This document shows, in pieces, positions 1 through 6,091 of a stretch of DNA of 6,091 nt (position 1 is the first letter of the stretch; each line of letters starts with the position of its first letter). Source of the DNA: Candidatus Absconditabacterales bacterium (lineage in GTDB: Bacteria > Patescibacteria > JAEDAM01 > Absconditabacterales > Absconditicoccaceae); NCBI GenBank assembly GCA_938010495.1, contig CALLUT010000105.1, forward strand, positions 1 through 6,091. The letters run 5' to 3'. The notes beneath the pieces were generated by a model that searched no databases, had not been told where the DNA came from, and saw nothing but the letters and a program-made list of their open reading frames with translations. Both the position numbers and the translations under genes were made by a program.

Positions 1-79
1 TTTCTAAACATCAATCTGTATTGTCTGTATTCGCATCATCACAATCTTCTACTCATGCCTCTACATATCAATCTCAACA
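1..79 (-). repeat. Myxococcus-type cysteine-rich disulfide repeat, unit 5 (cut by window edge)
   Basis: Residues 1147 to 1172: it starts CGDG, contains VEDCDDANTDNTDGC (Gly of CDDGN replaced by Ala) and is cut before the expected fourth cysteine. Visible cysteines are 1147, 1159 and 1170. Only four residues separate it from unit 4, so a longer tandem array may continue outside the window. Confidence 0.8.
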
Positions 80-3000
80 TGCACTCACAACACATATATC
101 CAGACAGCCATCTGTATTGTCTGCGTTTCAATCATCACATACTTCAGTTCATTCTACAATACCATTTCAACATAGGTACGTTTCAACAGCTCAACAATAT
201 TCTGTTGCCCATGGAAATCATGTATCATCTCTTGATGATCTAATAAAACATTGGAACGTATATGCTGCTTCAGCAGTTATAGTATAATTTACTGGATTAT
301 TCGTTGTATACCAAGAAAATTGATCCCATCATGATCAATCATCTGATCTCATTGCATAGAGCTCTGCTCATGCTCAGTCACAAGTTACAGTTACCACATC
401 TCATGAAAATAATGAAGTTCCAGAAACATCATTTCATCAAAGTGTTACTGAAGTTGTAGTATCACATAATAATTCCATACATCATCATCCTCAATCATAC
501 ACTTCTCAAGCTGGACAAACCATATGACACGTACCATTACATCAATCTTCATCATCACCATTTGCTCCATCATCACAATCTTCTCCAGGATCAGTAGTCC
601 CATTTCAACATAGTCATTCTGTGACACACATACTACTACATCCATCTCAATCAATAGTATTTCCATCATCACATATTTCTCATGCTTCTACTTGGTCATT
701 ACCACAATATGGAACAATAGCTGATTCATAACTCAACCATCTAGTAACTTCTCCATTATGTGTATTACATACACCTCAAGCGTCTTGTTCACAATATCTA
801 ATATCTGCTCATGCCGTAGTAACATTTCTTGCCCAATGAGATTTAGAATCTTGTCCTCATCATTCACTATTAAGCGTAACCATAACCACAGGTGCAGACG
901 AATATGCTGGTGAAAAAGTAATTGGAGTCCACGTACTATGTCCAATAGTTTCGGTTCAAAATTGTACATTGGCAGATGAAAATAATAGCGGATCAATTGC
1001 TATCCAACCGAATGTTTCATTTGGCTGTGCTGGAGTACAGATATCAACATCTCAAGAATTTCATCATTGATGAACACATCAAATAAACGAAGCTCATGCA
1101 GTTCACACTGGACTGTACCAAGCTACTGCTGCAATATTATCTCATTGAGTAGATGTTTGTGATGAAGAATATAAGTATGGAACATTAGTAAATGTTTGTC
1201 AGTATGTAAAAGCAGTAGCAGTTCAATCAGTCACTATATTTGTAGTTCAAGCCGCAACGTTTTCAGCACATGATGCTTTATCTACATCAACTATAACAAT
1301 ACCAACATCTTCTCAATTTAATCAACTAGCACATGTAGGGTCTCAATTATCCATACAAACACTCAACTCAAAACTAGTAATCGATACATTACGAATACGA
1401 GCAATAGGTGGATTTTCTCAATTATTTATAGTTTGTGGAGTTGTTAAAATAAGTGGTGTAGAAGAATAGGTCTTTGATGTGAAATCTGACAAAGGAATAG
1501 TCCATCGTCCACTTCATACATTTTGTACTACTCATCATTCAAATATTTCATCAGCACAGTTCGTACAAACAGATGTTCATGTTCACGGTGTTACACATTC
1601 ATATCATGTTTCAATTGCACAAAGATTATCACAACCATCTCATGTTGCAGTATTTCCATCATCACATGCTTCAGTTCATGTTGTTTCTCAATCTCAACAA
1701 ATATCAGTTGCGTTGATGATTATGCTAAGACTATTTACGATAACTCAGTTGAGATCTGTACTATCAGCATATTGTAGCGTCCAATCACCAAATGGGTCCT
1801 CTCATATAAAATCTGCTAATGTACCTGTTGGTTCATATATTCAAGAAGTTGGTAATCATGTTACTGTTCAATTTGTTGAAGCATCATCGAACGTAATGGT
1901 TGCAGATGCAGTTACTACTCAATCATCTGTATACGATCATGTTGGAAACAATTCTACTGTAGTTGCATCAGGCGAAATCAAAGACATTGATACTTCACTC
2001 GAATATGCATTTGTAGCACTATATACTGTTGGATCTTCTGTATCAATTGGACGGAAAGTAACTTCAACAGTTATTGAGTTTACAGTAACTCAAGCTGGCA
2101 AGTCTCATGCATTTACTGTTTTGATTATATTTTGTGTTCAATTATCTACATAGAATTCGTTTGCTGCAGTTGGAATTCAGCTAATTGTTGCTACGAACGA
2201 AGATGCACTACAAGTGTAGATTGTAACCATTCAATCAACAATTGGAGCTTTTGCATATGTATCTTCTCATGATACTGATCAATCAGACAGACAAACTGCG
2301 TTTGGATTATTCGTTAAACCAAATTGATTATATTCATCATCTCATTCATGCAATGTGAGTATAGAAACAAATTGTCATCCTTCTCACACAACCGGAATAG
2401 TAAGTTCTACAGGCTTTGAAAAGATTAATCCTTGTCATGGAATACCCCATGCTGTAGAACCAATTACTTCTGTTGGTTCAATTCATTCGTTTTCTCTCAC
2501 TGTTATTGTATCTAATCATAAGGCCATAAGATCAAATGCTTCTCATGATTTTGTTGATACCTTAGTACCGTTTTGTACCATAGCAGTTACTTCACTGGTA
2601 GTTTCAAATGTTACTTCCAAATTAAACTGAGCAGCGATACTTTCTCATTGATCATTAAATTCTGGGATTATTTGTCAGTTCAATGAGTATGGCACTAGCT
2701 CATTTACATTTTGAATAGAAATTGAAGTTTCAAGTTCATCTTCTATTTCATTTTCTTCTTCTGCAACTTCTTCTTCTATTATTCTTTGCGTGTCTTCAGA
2801 TGGCTGTTCAATGATTTCTTCTTCTGATTCTTCTTGATTAATTTCTTCTTCTATTAATTTTTCTTCAACAACGATTGTTCTTTTACCAATAGAAGAAACT
2901 CTATTTGGATCATAGTTATATTCAATAATTTCTTCTTCATCTTCAATGTCAGCTGTAGCAGCTGTAGCATCATTTTCTTCAATAGATTCATCAAAAACTT

Positions 3001-3517
3001 CTTCTGATTCTTGCTGAGCAATTTCTTCTTCGATAAGTTCTTCAATAAGTTCAGAAGGCTCCTCATTTCCTTCTTCGATAAATTCCTCGATAACTTCTTC
3101 ATTAGAATCATCTTCTTCAACTAGTTCCTCTACTAGTTCAACAACTGATTCTTCTTCAGGTTCATCTCCTGGTTCTTCAATTGTTTCATAAAGAATTGTT
3201 TCTTCTACAATTTCTTCTAGTGATGCTTCATCGATTTCTTCGATAACATCTTGTACGATAATTTCCTCTTCCTCAAGAACTTTATTATCTTCCTCAACAT
3301 CATTTATCTCTTCTTCAGCAAAATCAAATATAAACTCTTCTTCCTCAGTTCAAGGAATCACTATACCAAAGTCTTCATCAGCAATTTCTTCTTGAACTGG
3401 AAGTTCAGGTTGTTCAGGAAATTCTTCCAAAGCATAAGTAAATGGCTGTACAGTTGATTGGAAAAGCATCAACATAACACAGAAAATCTTTAAGGATTTA
3501 AGGTATTGATTATTCAT
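1..3517 (-). CDS. Giant secreted mosaic surface protein with acidic N-terminus, P-like domain, lectin-like and disulfide repeats (3' end outside window)
   Basis: Read with UGA as glycine, this frame is open from ATG 3517-3515 to the window edge: 1,172 residues, no TAA or TAG, and about 78 in-frame TGA codons out of roughly 111 glycines. An in-frame TAA (3535-3533) lies just upstream with no other start between, which fixes the start. Domain order: signal peptide 1-29; Glu/Asp-rich region 30-263; unassigned beta-type domain ~272-450 with Cys409 and Cys436; P/Homo B-like domain ~453-603; disulfide repeat 607-633; three lectin-like repeats ~663-932; disulfide repeats 938-964 and 970-997; an Ig-like insert ~1018-1110; disulfide repeats 1116-1142 and 1147 onward. 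The unassigned domain contains WGIPG near 357 followed by a PV-rich beta strand, a pattern I associate with large bacterial surface proteins but cannot name. No protease or other catalytic motif is visible. The role is inferred to be adhesion or surface coat. It is transcribed divergently from thrS. The C-terminal anchor, if any, lies beyond position 1. Confidence 0.9.
92..172 (-). repeat. Myxococcus-type cysteine-rich disulfide repeat, unit 4
   Basis: Residues 1116-1142: it starts CGNG, contains TEVCDDGNADNTDGC and ends with Cys1142. Cysteines 1116, 1127, 1138 and 1142 keep the 11, 11, 4 spacing. The TGTATTGTC stretch recurs in unit 5, which points to duplication of these two units. Confidence 0.85.
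188..466 (-). other. Small Ig-like / beta-sandwich insert between disulfide repeats
   Basis: Residues ~1018-1110 contain alternating hydrophobic strands: a T-x-T-x-GG turn, GDVVTVTCDGAGA with Cys1046, a Trp-rich segment around residue 1064 (GWDQFSWYTT) and YTFQCF with Cys1090. Two strand cysteines about 44 residues apart, with a tryptophan between, are the usual arrangement of an Ig-type fold. I do not recognise a specific family, and the fold is inferred from strand pattern only. Confidence 0.4.
527..610 (-). repeat. Myxococcus-type cysteine-rich disulfide repeat, unit 3
   Basis: Residues 970-997: it starts CGNG, contains GEDCDDGANGDDEDGC and ends with Cys997. Cysteines 970, 981, 993 and 997 show one extra residue in the acidic loop, and Asn of CDDGN is replaced by Ala. 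It directly follows unit 2 with a five-residue gap and is followed by a cysteine-rich linker with Cys1001, Cys1013 and Cys1018, which includes a run of four glycines, three of them UGA-coded. Confidence 0.85.
626..706 (-). repeat. Myxococcus-type cysteine-rich disulfide repeat, unit 2
   Basis: Residues 938-964: it starts CGND, contains GEICDDGNTIDGDGC and ends with Cys964. Cysteines 938, 949, 960 and 964 have the same spacing (11, 11, 4) as unit 1. It follows the third lectin-like module after a short linker. Confidence 0.85.
722..1531 (-). repeat. Three tandem diverged H-type-lectin-like modules
   Basis: Three modules of about 80-86 residues lie in series: 1286-1531 (residues 663-744), 992-1249 (757-842) and 722-961 (853-932). 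Each has an initial strand ending near an aromatic residue, a YSSTPLI / NVPYLY / YSSAPVV strand, a TPQTINNGE / SSQTSTQGD / TLNSEGGGQ turn, an AR-x-RNV / AVAWYSPV / HWARNV strand, a strand with one Cys (SVC, IGC, RYC), a second Cys 8-13 residues later, then a closing E-x-VGIVIVD / ETFGWIAID / EVTRWLSYE strand. The layout recalls the H-type lectin beta-sandwich (PF09458), with an added cysteine pair per module that could form a local disulfide. The internal repetition is more certain than the lectin label. Confidence 0.65.
1619..1699 (-). repeat. Myxococcus-type cysteine-rich disulfide repeat, unit 1
   Basis: Residues 607-633 begin CGDG and contain EACDDGN followed by GDGC and a final Cys: cysteines 607, 618, 629 and 633. 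This is the four-cysteine pattern of the myxococcus disulfide repeat family (TIGR02232, related to DUF4215), which occurs in secreted and surface proteins. Further cysteines at 641, 651 and 654 follow before the lectin-like block. Unit 1 stands alone, separated from the other four units by the lectin-like repeats. Confidence 0.85.
1709..2161 (-). other. P/Homo B (proprotein convertase P) like domain
   Basis: Residues ~453-603 match the order of elements in the P/Homo B domain (Pfam P_proprotein, PF01483): an N-terminal beta strand with GDLPAGVTVNSITVEVTF, a LISPDATTVELF strand corresponding to the family's L-x-SP-x-GT-x-x-x-L, a TITFDDAS segment, YEPTGTLADFIGED, and GDWTLQYADSTDLNGVI near 577-590, the hallmark G-x-W-x-L-x-V-x-D segment. 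In convertases and many bacterial S8 proteases this domain follows the catalytic domain. Here no protease precedes it, so it probably serves as a binding or structural beta-sandwich. The assignment is by pattern recognition only. Confidence 0.75.
2729..3430 (-). other. Glu/Asp-rich low-complexity region (residues 30-263)
   Basis: By hand count about 103 of 234 residues are Glu or Asp (about 86 Glu), against only about six Lys or Arg. Phrases of the type IEEL, VEEL and IEEEI recur, giving an alternating acidic/aliphatic pattern that could form helices or remain extended. One less acidic break, around residues 197-218, contains YNYDPNRVSSIGKR, which is a possible linker or processing site. On the plus strand the region appears as a TTC/CTT-rich tract. 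A likely role is a charged spacer, cation-binding segment or secretion-chaperoning segment, but no family is recognised. Confidence 0.8.
2821..3043 (-). repeat. Imperfect direct repeat inside the acidic region, period 180 bp
   Basis: Positions 2821-2860 and 3001-3040 align without gaps at 32 of 40 bases, exactly 180 bp (60 codons) apart and in the same frame. They encode the related segments LIEEEINQEESEE (residues ~217-232) and LIEEEIAQQESEE (~157-172). This suggests the acidic region grew by in-frame duplication, although biased Glu codon use would also raise the similarity. Confidence 0.55.
3431..3517 (-). other. Sec signal peptide of the giant surface protein
   Basis: Residues 1-29 show the three signal-peptide regions: a short basic start with Lys7 and Lys10, a hydrophobic core (IFCVMLMLF, 11-19), and a polar end with TYA at 27-29 that fits signal peptidase I cleavage before Leu30. 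The mature protein then begins directly with the acidic stretch. Cys13 sits inside the hydrophobic core and is not a lipobox. Confidence 0.8.
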
Positions 3518-3555
3518 TTGAGGAATTGAAGTTTATAAAATTTGCTTAACAATAT

Positions 3556-3584
3556 AGTATATCCTTCCTCTCTTATAAGGACAA
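3556..3584 (-). promoter_or_regulatory. Sigma70-type promoter of the giant surface protein gene
   Basis: On the minus strand TTGTCC (3584-3579) and TATACT (3561-3556) are separated by 17 bp, matching the -35 at four of six positions and the -10 at five of six. The predicted start of transcription near 3549 leaves an AT-rich leader of about 32 bases. There is no Shine-Dalgarno-like sequence close to the ATG. Prediction from sequence only. Confidence 0.5.
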
Positions 3585-3657
3585 AAAAATAATATATCTA
3601 CATGGATAAGATAGTGACATAATTTTTTAAGTATTTATATTAGGCTACCTCTTTATC

Positions 3658-3685
3658 TTGTAACAAAAAACGTCTTAAGTATACT
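3658..3685 (+). promoter_or_regulatory. Sigma70-type promoter of thrS
   Basis: TTGTAA (3658-3663) and TATACT (3680-3685) are separated by 16 bp. The predicted transcription start near 3692 gives a leader of roughly 55 bases, too short for a T-box riboswitch and with no obvious hairpin. The -10 lies inside the perfect 10-base palindrome AAGTATACTT (3677-3686). No Shine-Dalgarno sequence is visible before the ATG at 3748; the leader is A/T-rich. The 73 bp between this -35 and the opposite one hold nothing else I can identify. Confidence 0.5.
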
Positions 3686-3747
3686 TTCTAAAAGCGTTAA
3701 AAGTAAGTAGTAAATCTCTAAAAATTTTAAAAAATTGTCAAATAATC

Positions 3748-5628
3748 ATGTCTTTCGATCTATCAACTCAACGTCACTCATTCGCTCATCTTTTGGCTCA
3801 AGCTGTTCAAAGATATGTTGATGCTTCTGCTCAATTATGAACTGGTCCATCTATCGATACCTGATGTTACTATGATATTGGATTTTCTGAATGAATAGAA
3901 TTTGGTGAAAAACAACTCAAATTACTCACCAAAAACATCCAACGTTTAGCTGGAGAGAAACAAACATATGTTCGTTATGATTGTAGTATTGATCAATGAT
4001 ATGAGATCAATGCTCTCACCAATCAAACACTCAAAAATGAACTTCTTGATAAGTTCAAAGCTAATTGAGAAACTGCAATTAGTTACTACCTCAATGTATG
4101 ACCAAAAAATATCTTAGAACATATCAGAGATACCAAAGAGTGATATAAAGAAATGTATCAAACAGTTACAGAATTTTTTGTATGAAAGTGAACAATTACT
4201 GAAGAACAATCTGTACTCTTTCTTGATCTTTGTGCATGACCTCACGTAGAAGACCTGAAAGAAGATCTTAATCCAACATGATTCAAACTCAGCAAACTTG
4301 CATGAGCATACCGACAAGCAGATGAGAACAATCAAATGATGACAAGAATTTATGCTAGTATTTTTGAAAATAAAGAAGCACTCAAAGCGTATGAAGCTAT
4401 GATGGAAGAAGCAAAAAAGAGAGATCATAGGACACTTGGAAAGCAATTACAATTGTTTGCTTTTTCAGATAAAGTATGAGCATGATTACCACTCTTTCTT
4501 CCAAATTGAGAAATAATCAAATACGAATTAGAAAATTATATGAGAGAAGAAAAAACAAAACTGTGATATAGTTTCGTAACTATTCCTCATATAGCTAAAA
4601 GAGATCTCTATGAAACAAGTGGACATATGTGAAAATACGATGCAATGATGCCAACAATGACTGATAAAGAATGAAACGAATTTGTAATGAAAGCGATGAA
4701 CTGCCCTCACCATTTTGAACTATACAACGCTACTCCACATAGTTATAGACAACTACCACTGAGATATGCTGAAAATACGACATGTTATAGAAATGAAAAA
4801 ACATGAGAACTTTCTTGATTAACAAGAGTTAAGTGTCTCACTCAAGATGATACTCATCATTTTGTAAGACATTCTCAAATTGAATCCGAAGTTTGAATGA
4901 TCTTATGACTGATGGAAAAAACGTATAAAACATTTGGATTTGAAGATTTTAAGGTAGAAATTTCTATAAGAGATTCTCAAAATAAAGATAAATACTTTTG
5001 AGATGATGCTGTATGGGACAAAGCAGAATCAACGCTTATCAAACTTGTAGAAGAACGATGAGCTGACTACTCTGTTGAAGAATGAGAAGCAGCATTTTAT
5101 GGACCAAAAATTGATATCAAAGTAAAAGATGCAATTGGGAGAAGTCGACAACTTACAACTGTACAACTAGACTTCATACAACCAGAAAATTTCGACATGA
5201 CATATACAAATGAACAAAATGAAAATGAAAGACCAGCTGTTCTCCATGTGGCGATCTTATGATCAAGTCATAGATTCATGTGAGTACTAATCGAACATTT
5301 TGCATGAGTATTTCCAGTGTGGCTAGCTCCAACACAAGCAATCGTTGTTCCAGTTGCAGAAGCATTCAACGACTATGCAGAAACTGTAAGAAAACAACTA
5401 ACAGATGCATGAATCAGAGTACAACTTGATGATTCTTCTGACTCATTAAATAAGAAAGTTCGTAACGCAGAAAAACTTAAAATACCATATATCCTAGTGG
5501 TTTGAGAAAAAGAAATGACTGACAAATCTGTGAATGTAAGAGACTATAAAACAAAAGGACAAGAAGTTATGGAAAGTGTAGCCTTTGTTGAGAAGATAAA
5601 GAAAGAATATAACGAGAGAAGTTTATAA
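3748..5628 (+). CDS. thrS: Threonyl-tRNA synthetase, TGS-less, read with UGA = glycine
   Basis: This class II synthetase charges tRNA-Thr with threonine in the cytoplasm. The frame gives 626 residues and ends at TAA. About 30 in-frame TGA codons fall largely at conserved glycines. The editing domain (~1-210) carries His10 and His14 (HSFAH) and Cys162 and His166 (CAGPH), the usual HxxxH and CxxxH sites for clearing mischarged serine. The catalytic core (~226-528) begins DHRTLGKQL, then GAGLPLFLPNGE, SGHMGKY (291-297), motif 2 CYRNEKTGELSGL (346-358) with Arg348, and motif 3 with Arg509. Cys319 (MNCPHH), His370 (QDDTHH) and His500 match the zinc ligands Cys334, His385 and His511 of the E. coli enzyme. 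The anticodon-binding domain follows from ~529, with GIRVQLDD and YILVVGEKE. The N-terminal TGS domain is missing: the first ATG is 8 codons before HSFAH, and an in-frame TAA at 3676 allows no earlier start. The two halves of the editing site lie about 40 residues further apart than in E. coli. Confidence 0.96.
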
Positions 5629-5651
5629 ATTTATTATTGATTTCATAACTC

Positions 5652-6091
5652 ATGAAAAAATTATTTGGAACTCTTATTATTATAATTTGACTAGGATTTT
5701 TTTCCATTACCAATTGATTCGAATGAGAATATGACACATTATTTAAATATTGTACTATGTGACCACATGCTCGATGAGATGTTTCATGTGAAACTCCATA
5801 TGAATGGATATGAACTGACATCGCAGAAAAATTAAATGAGATCGAATACACTCTTTTACGCAAAAATAATAAATACTCAAAAGATGAAGTCACTAAAATT
5901 AAAGTAATGCTTAGAAGCATTCAATATAAACTTAGAGAAAAGAAAAAAGAGACTACCAATGTAGGGAAAATAATTTCATACGAACTTATCTTGCACTATG
6001 TCGAGTTTCGAAGTAAAGAATTTTATAGAATTTATAGTCGACAACATGAGATTGTAGATCCTGAAATTGTGCATTGAGAAATTAAAAACAA
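5652..6091 (+). CDS. Unknown secreted or membrane-anchored small protein (3' end outside window)
   Basis: The frame opens at ATG 5652, six bases after an in-frame TAA, and stays open to the edge for 146 residues when UGA is glycine (seven TGA codons among about ten glycines). The N-terminus has Lys2 and Lys3, then a hydrophobic stretch LFGTLIIIIGLGFFSI (4-19), and a polar TNGFEG segment. It could be a cleavable signal peptide or an uncleaved anchor. The rest has Cys34 and Cys46 flanking a Gly/Pro/His loop, a possible disulfide if exported, then a helical, Lys/Glu-rich part (~56-105) with coiled-coil character and a charged region rich in Tyr, Phe and Arg. I recognise no family. It starts 23 bp after the thrS stop on the same strand, with no terminator hairpin between, so it is probably co-transcribed. 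No ribosome binding site is visible. Confidence 0.75.

Noticed and set aside
21..287. Plus-strand open frame of 88 codons, Ser/His/Gln rich
   Set aside because: Antisense shadow of disulfide repeats 4 and 5.
1..706. CRISPR-like or simple-sequence array suggested by recurring CATCATCACA strings
   Set aside because: The strings are the antisense of Cys-Asp-Asp codons in disulfide repeats; spacing is uneven and the reading frame stays open.
1479..2153. Plus-strand open frame of 224 codons, rich in Ser, Val and His
   Set aside because: It lies wholly antisense to the giant gene, where the minus frame encodes recognisable P-like and disulfide-repeat domains. The Ser/His/Val composition is what antisense reading of Gly, Asp, Cys and Thr codons gives.
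2854..3120. Minus-strand Lys/Leu-rich open frame
   Set aside because: It is a shifted frame of the Glu-rich segment (GAAGAA read as AAGAAG), inside the real gene on the same strand.
3479..3481. Lipoprotein cysteine at residue 13 of the giant protein
   Set aside because: Cys13 lies inside the hydrophobic core, is preceded by Ile-Phe rather than a lipobox, and a better signal peptidase I site follows at residue 29.
3561..3570. Shine-Dalgarno-like GAGGAAGGAT on the minus strand
   Set aside because: It lies more than 40 bases before the giant gene's ATG and inside the promoter spacer, so it would not be transcribed from the predicted start, and no start codon follows at usable distance.
4114..4713. 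Two minus-strand open frames (4114-4446 and 4528-4713)
   Set aside because: Both are antisense to the thrS editing and catalytic domains and have no recognisable features.
3748..5628. thrS as a pseudogene broken by many TGA stops
   Set aside because: There is no frameshift and no TAA or TAG before the end, every catalytic and zinc residue is present, and TGAs fall on conserved glycines. Recoding explains all of it.
3748..5628. UGA as tryptophan (mycoplasma code 4) or as selenocysteine
   Set aside because: TGA positions match glycine in conserved ThrRS motifs while conserved tryptophans are TGG; 30 selenocysteines in one synthetase is not credible.
5567..5920. Minus-strand open frame of 117 codons
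   Set aside because: It overlaps the end of thrS and the start of the downstream secreted protein, both on the opposite strand with consistent UGA-glycine usage.

Overview
The window is AT-rich bacterial DNA in which UGA is a glycine codon rather than a stop (genetic code 25). Read that way, three genes become intact. Two start back to back from a short shared intergenic region, and each runs without any in-frame TAA or TAG. Roughly 115 in-frame TGA codons supply about 70% of all glycines, many at residues that are invariant in threonyl-tRNA synthetase. Code 25 is known from Candidatus Absconditabacteria (SR1) and Candidatus Gracilibacteria (BD1-5), so the source is very probably one of these small-genome, probably host-dependent lineages. 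The sequence alone does not tell me which.

Layout. Positions 1-3517, minus strand: one very large secreted mosaic protein. It has 1,172 visible residues and its C-terminus lies beyond the left edge. In order it has a signal peptide, a ~234-residue Glu/Asp-rich stretch, an unassigned beta-type domain, a P/Homo B-like domain, a cysteine-rich disulfide repeat, three diverged copies of an H-type-lectin-like module, two more disulfide repeats, a small Ig-like insert and two further disulfide repeats. Positions 3518-3747: a 230 bp divergent intergenic region with a sigma70-type promoter facing each way, both with the -10 hexamer TATACT. Positions 3748-5628, plus strand: thrS, threonyl-tRNA synthetase, with complete editing, catalytic and anticodon-binding domains but no TGS domain. 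Positions 5652-6091, plus strand: the start of a small secreted or membrane-anchored protein of unknown function, 23 bp after thrS and probably co-transcribed with it.

Functionally, thrS is housekeeping. The giant protein looks like a cell-surface adhesin or surface-coat protein; its repeat modules are typical of extracellular, disulfide-stabilised proteins. In a lineage thought to live attached to other bacteria, a role in cell-cell contact is plausible, but this is inference. No RNA gene, mobile element or CRISPR array is visible. Standard-code gene finding would break all three genes into pieces and report antisense shadows instead.
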